Below, in pieces: positions 7,045-9,601 of a stretch of DNA of 9,601 nt (its first letter is position 1; every line of letters starts with the position of its first letter). Under the pieces are notes generated by a model, which worked only from the letters and a program-made list of their open reading frames with translations, ran no database searches and was not told where the DNA came from. The stretch comes from Rhodobiaceae bacterium UBA7378 (GTDB taxonomy: Bacteria > Pseudomonadota > Alphaproteobacteria > RS24). The stretch is taken from the NCBI GenBank assembly GCA_002469805.1, contig DKNW01000006.1, positions 1 to 9,601 of the forward strand, in the 5' to 3' direction. The position numbers were made by a program, and so were the translations under genes.

Positions 7045-7049
7045 TTTTT

Positions 7050-8192
7050 ATGAGGAACCCTTTTGAAACCGAAGAACGGCGGGCCTTTCAAGATACCATA
7101 GCACGTTTCATGGAAACCGAAGTTTGGCCTCATGTGGATGACTGGGATGAAGCGGGCGCGTATCCGCACGAAATCAACGAAAAGATTTGCGGACTTGGTG
7201 TGTTTGGCTTCGATATTCCGGAAGAATTTGGCGGGCTGGGCTTTGACGATCAACATATGCGGAAAGCGGCCGCCGTTGAAATGGGTCGGTCATCTGCCGG
7301 TGGCGTGATGGCGAGTGTCGGTTCGCGCTCTATCATGCTGAAACCGCTGACAGACCTTGCCAATGACGCAATCCGACAACGCGCGCTCCCTGAGTTATTA
7401 TCCGGTCGCAAAGGCGGCGCGCTGGGTATTACCGAGCCCGGCGGCGGTTCGGATGTCGCAAATATGAAAACCGTTGCTCATCGCGATGGCAATGAGTGGG
7501 TGCTGAACGGTCAGAAAATGTTCATTACGGGCGGCATGCAGGCATCTTATTTTGTGATTGGCGCACGTACAGGTAATGACGGCATGGGCGGTATTTCGCT
7601 GTTTTTTGTCGATGCTGATGCGCCGGGCTTCACGCGCACGCCTATCGAACGCAAAATGGGCTGGTGGGCATCAGATACCGCCACCTTATATTTCGAGGAT
7701 TGCCGCATCCCCGCGGATCACCTAATGGGCGAGGAGCATAAGGGCTTTTACGCCATCATGAACAATTTCAATTATGAACGTTACATGATGGGCGCACAAA
7801 TGCTGGGCATGTCGCAACGCCTGTTTGATGAATGTGTGGCTTACGCTCAAGACCGCAGCACATTTGGCCAGCCGCTCATCAAACATCAGGTTATCCGCCA
7901 TAAACTTGCCGACATGTCGGCTCGCATTGATGCCATGGATGCCTATCTCAATCAGGTAGCCGAGCTTATGAATGCCGGCGAGATGCCGGTTGCGGAGATT
8001 AGCCGCATCAAGTTTTTCTGCTCGACTAATCTGGAAACCATCGCCAGCGAAGCTATGCAAATTTTCGGCGGTGCCGGATATCTGCGCGGAAATCCAGTCG
8101 AGCGTATCTATCGCGAGGTTAAGGTTCAGGCCATTGGTGGTGGGTCGCAGGAGATCATGCGCGATTTGACAGTGCGTCAAATGGGATTGTAG
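7050..8192 (+). CDS. acyl-CoA dehydrogenase, possibly citronellyl-CoA dehydrogenase-like (AtuD role)
   Basis: A 380-residue FAD flavoenzyme that oxidises an acyl-CoA to the 2,3-enoyl-CoA and passes electrons to electron-transfer flavoprotein. An N-terminal helical domain (about 1-120) is followed by the beta domain with the signature LGITEPGGGSDVANM (125-139) and GQKMFITGG (154-162), and a C-terminal helical domain with RSTFGQPL and QIFGGAGYLRGNPVERIYREVK. The usual C-terminal catalytic Glu of short- and medium-chain enzymes (IYEGT) is absent: the segment here reads AIGGGSQEIMR. Glu243 in NFNYERYMMG matches the alternative catalytic Glu of isovaleryl-CoA and long-chain dehydrogenases. That arrangement is compatible with branched substrates. 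In the Atu scheme it would convert citronellyl-CoA to geranyl-CoA ahead of the carboxylase. It is divergent from the carboxylase operon and 28 nt before the CoA-transferase. The substrate is inferred only from context. Confidence 0.9.
   Translation: MRNPFETEERRAFQDTIARFMETEVWPHVDDWDEAGAYPHEINEKICGLGVFGFDIPEEFGGLGFDDQHMRKAAAVEMGRSSAGGVMASVGSRSIMLKPLTDLANDAIRQRALPELLSGRKGGALGITEPGGGSDVANMKTVAHRDGNEWVLNGQKMFITGGMQASYFVIGARTGNDGMGGISLFFVDADAPGFTRTPIERKMGWWASDTATLYFEDCRIPADHLMGEEHKGFYAIMNNFNYERYMMGAQMLGMSQRLFDECVAYAQDRSTFGQPLIKHQVIRHKLADMSARIDAMDAYLNQVAELMNAGEMPVAEISRIKFFCSTNLETIASEAMQIFGGAGYLRGNPVERIYREVKVQAIGGGSQEIMRDLTVRQMGL
7908..7921. repeat. 14-bp perfect palindrome inside the dehydrogenase gene
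   Basis: GCCGACATGTCGGC is its own reverse complement and contains the GACATGTC core also found just upstream of this gene's Shine-Dalgarno. It codes for part of KLADMSARID, so coding chance is a sufficient explanation. Confidence 0.5.
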
Positions 8193-8209
8193 CCTTTTCC
8201 TCTATACAA

Positions 8210-8218
8210 GGGGGGAAG
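8210..8218 (+). promoter_or_regulatory. Shine-Dalgarno for the CoA-transferase
   Basis: GGGGGGAAG ends 2 nt before ATG 8221 in the 28-nt gap after the dehydrogenase stop. The gap holds no terminator, so the two genes are probably cotranscribed. Confidence 0.6.
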
Positions 8219-8220
8219 AC

Positions 8221-9432
8221 ATGACTGGATCGGCAAAACCGAGCGCGCAACAACCACTTGCGGGCGTCAAAATCATTGAGTTATCAACCATGATCACCTG
8301 CGCGGTGGCCGCCATGATGTTGAGTGCACAAGGCGCGGAAGTTATCAAAGTTGAACCGCCAGATATTGGCGACCCCGGACGATTGATCGGCACGCAGAAA
8401 AATGGCGTCTCGGCGTTTTTCCATAATTGCAATCGCGGCAAGCAATCGCTGGCGATTGATCTCAAAACTGACACGGGCCGCGATGCTGTCCGCCGCCTAG
8501 CGGCGGATGCCGATGTGCTACTGCATAATTACCGGCCCGGCGTCATGGACAAGCTTGGGCTTAGCAGTGACGTCCTGCGCGCCGCCAATGACCGCCTGAT
8601 TTATCTGGGCGTTTCGGGCTTCGGCACCACGGGGCCAATGGCCGGAAATGCTGCTTATGATCATGTTATTCAAGGGTTGTCCGGCCTCACATCCATGCAA
8701 GGCCGCGACTGCGAAATGAAATTTATCAATACGCTGATTTGCGACAAAATCACCGCCTATACCGTCGCGCAGGCGACAACAGCCGCATTGTTGGCGCGCG
8801 CCAGCACCGGCAAAGGTCAGCATATTGATATTTCAATGTTGCAGGCGAGCCTCGCCTTTATGTGGCCCGATGGCATGATGCATAAGACCATTGAAGATGC
8901 CGATGGGCGTATCGATATGCCGCCCATGTCTGACTATTACCAAACGCTTGATTTGCGCGACGGGTCAGTTGCGCTCGCGCCGCTGCACGACCATCATTGG
9001 AATGCGCTGCTGCCCATGCTCGGATATCCGGAACTTTTAGAAGACCCAAGGTTTAATTCAATGGGCGGACGGCTGATGCATATGGATCATGTCATGGAGA
9101 TATTGCGACAACCACGCACGGACCATAGCGTCGCCGAGGCGCTTGAAATTATGACACAGGCGGATATACCTTGCGCGCCTTGCGTCGCACGCGACGACCT
9201 TAAGACCCACCCTCAGATTGAAGCAATACAGGCATTGGAAAGCTATGAAACCCGTTTGCATGGATCGCTGACCGTGGCGCGACCACCGGTCAAGTTTGAA
9301 GGCGAAAACCCATCGCAAGCCGCGCCGTCTCCGGCGCTGGGCGAACACAGCCACGTCATCTTGGCGTCATTGGGATATACTCACGACGACATTGAGGGGC
9401 TGGTTGCGGCGGGCAGCGTTAAGTGCGGCTAA
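8221..9432 (+). CDS. family III CoA-transferase (CaiB/BaiF, formyl-CoA transferase type)
   Basis: A 403-residue protein of standard length for the CaiB/BaiF family. These enzymes move CoA between carboxylic acids through an aspartyl-CoA thioester, usually as interlocked dimers. Family blocks seen: LAGVKIIELSTMITCAVAAM (13-32), GAEVIKVEPPDIGDP (38-52), NCNRGKQSLAIDLK (69-82), HNYRPGVMDKLGL (102-114), GVSGFGTTGPMAGNAAYDHV (130-149) and TGKGQHIDISML (196-207). Asp175 (LICDKITA) aligns with the catalytic Asp of the ADL motif in formyl-CoA transferase. Transmembrane and signal sequences are absent. It follows the dehydrogenase by 28 nt on the same strand. A reasonable role is to activate the incoming branched acid or recycle CoA from an end product, replacing the acyl-CoA ligase found in Pseudomonas atu genes. 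Neither the donor nor the acceptor acid can be read from the sequence. Confidence 0.9.
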   Translation: MTGSAKPSAQQPLAGVKIIELSTMITCAVAAMMLSAQGAEVIKVEPPDIGDPGRLIGTQKNGVSAFFHNCNRGKQSLAIDLKTDTGRDAVRRLAADADVLLHNYRPGVMDKLGLSSDVLRAANDRLIYLGVSGFGTTGPMAGNAAYDHVIQGLSGLTSMQGRDCEMKFINTLICDKITAYTVAQATTAALLARASTGKGQHIDISMLQASLAFMWPDGMMHKTIEDADGRIDMPPMSDYYQTLDLRDGSVALAPLHDHHWNALLPMLGYPELLEDPRFNSMGGRLMHMDHVMEILRQPRTDHSVAEALEIMTQADIPCAPCVARDDLKTHPQIEAIQALESYETRLHGSLTVARPPVKFEGENPSQAAPSPALGEHSHVILASLGYTHDDIEGLVAAGSVKCG

Positions 9433-9475
9433 CATTCGGATTTAGACGATAGTGCGCCTTACACGCACCCATACG
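9433..9475. other. short convergent intergenic gap
   Basis: Forty-three bases between the CoA-transferase stop and the stop of the convergent carboxylase gene. A weak 5-bp hairpin (GTGCG 9452-9456 with CGCAC 9464-9468, 7-nt loop) is present but has no T-run on either side, so it is not a convincing intrinsic terminator. Confidence 0.4.
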
Positions 9476-9601
9476 TTACCACGTGTCGATGAAAGGCCGT
9501 TTTCCTTTGCCGCCCTTTTTGCCGGGCGGCATGGAGCGAATACCGTTCATAATCCATTTGCGCGTGTCACGCGGGTCAATCACAGCGTCGATCTCGTGAT
9601 A
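9476..9601 (-). CDS. C-terminal fragment of a second acyl-CoA carboxylase carboxyltransferase subunit (5' part outside window)
   Basis: Minus-strand frame open from the right edge to TAA 9478-9476, giving 41 residues. The visible part begins YHEIDAVIDPRDTRKWI, matching the segment near the C-terminus of biotin-dependent carboxyltransferase beta subunits (the AtuC here has NGIIDPRDTRKALGFLL at the equivalent place). It then differs: a Lys/Gly-rich linker (PPGKKGGKGKR) and a terminal PFIDTW instead of the FGVGRM ending of AtuC. So it is a distinct beta subunit, not a duplicate of AtuC, and closer in style to propionyl-/acetyl-CoA carboxylase-type or decarboxylase-related subunits. It converges on the CoA-transferase. 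Too short for a substrate assignment; the fragment's family is fairly clear from the DPRDTR motif. Confidence 0.75.
   Translation of the reverse strand, partial: YHEIDAVIDPRDTRKWIMNGIRSMPPGKKGGKGKRPFIDTW
9509..9530. repeat. 7-bp perfect hairpin in the tail of the second carboxylase gene
   Basis: GCCGCCC (9509-9515) pairs with GGGCGGC (9524-9530) around an 8-nt loop. It lies in the Lys/Gly-rich coding tail and downstream of the plus-strand CoA-transferase stop, but no T-run follows on either strand, so intrinsic termination is doubtful. Confidence 0.45.

Larger units (their letters stand above)
6918..7049. promoter_or_regulatory. divergent promoter/operator region between atuA and the acyl-CoA dehydrogenase
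   Basis: This 132-bp gap is the only substantial non-coding DNA in the window and must drive both operons if each is transcribed from its first gene. I see no strong sigma70 promoter pair. The best fragments are TAATAT at 7025-7030 toward the dehydrogenase and GATAAC read on the minus strand at 6979-6974 toward atuA, neither with a good -35 at 16-18 bp. The region holds two inverted repeats, a repeated GCTA(G)CGTTA motif and an 8-bp palindrome, listed separately. In Pseudomonas the atu genes are controlled by the TetR-type repressor AtuR, so a regulator binding here is plausible, but none is encoded in the window. Confidence 0.6.

Noticed and set aside
7722..8180. 152-codon minus-strand open frame inside the dehydrogenase
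   Set aside because: Antisense shadow of a conserved flavoenzyme region; no homology recognised.
9452..9468. Hairpin between the convergent genes as an intrinsic terminator
   Set aside because: Only a 5-bp stem and no T-run on either strand.

Overview
The window is a compact catabolic locus from a Gram-negative bacterium, most likely an alphaproteobacterium. That placement is an inference from protein style, a G+C content that looks to be in the mid-50s percent by eye, and tight operon spacing; no rRNA or tRNA gene is present to fix the taxonomy. It encodes an acyl-CoA carboxylation pathway of the acyclic-terpene-utilization (Atu) type. This is the pathway that degrades citronellol/geraniol-like branched isoprenoid acids through carboxylation of geranyl-CoA, and it is a paralogue of the leucine/isovalerate (Liu) pathway.

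Layout. Two gene sets diverge from a 132-bp intergenic region (6918-7049). Leftward (minus strand) runs a tightly packed operon: an AtuA-family protein (6917-5121), a carboxyltransferase beta subunit of the geranyl-/methylcrotonyl-CoA carboxylase type (5121-3499), a crotonase-family hydratase (3472-2654), a biotin carboxylase/biotin carrier alpha subunit (2643-652), and a DinB/maleylpyruvate-isomerase-fold metal protein of the TIGR03084 type (643 to beyond the left edge). The junctions are a 1-nt overlap, then 26, 10 and 8 nt, and three of the four genes downstream of atuA have their Shine-Dalgarno within or overlapping the preceding gene's end. Rightward (plus strand) runs an acyl-CoA dehydrogenase (7050-8192) and a family III (CaiB/BaiF) CoA-transferase (8221-9432). 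At the right edge the last 41 codons of a second, different acyl-CoA carboxylase beta subunit enter convergently on the minus strand (9476-9601).

How the genes may work together (inference from families): the CoA-transferase loads CoA onto a branched acid; the dehydrogenase introduces the 2,3-double bond; the biotin-dependent alpha/beta carboxylase carboxylates the gamma-methyl branch; the hydratase adds water to the glutaconyl-CoA-type product; AtuA and perhaps the DinB-fold protein act at a later or accessory step. Compared with the Pseudomonas atu cluster, no short-chain dehydrogenases (AtuB, AtuG), no acyl-CoA ligase (AtuH), no TetR regulator (AtuR) and no HMG-CoA-type lyase are seen, while a CoA-transferase and a TIGR03084 protein are present. 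The substrate cannot be settled from sequence, but a Gly at the position where methylcrotonyl-CoA carboxylase carries a pocket-closing Phe favours a long branched chain. No mobile element, CRISPR array, tRNA or rRNA was seen, and there is no gene-free stretch above 300 bases.
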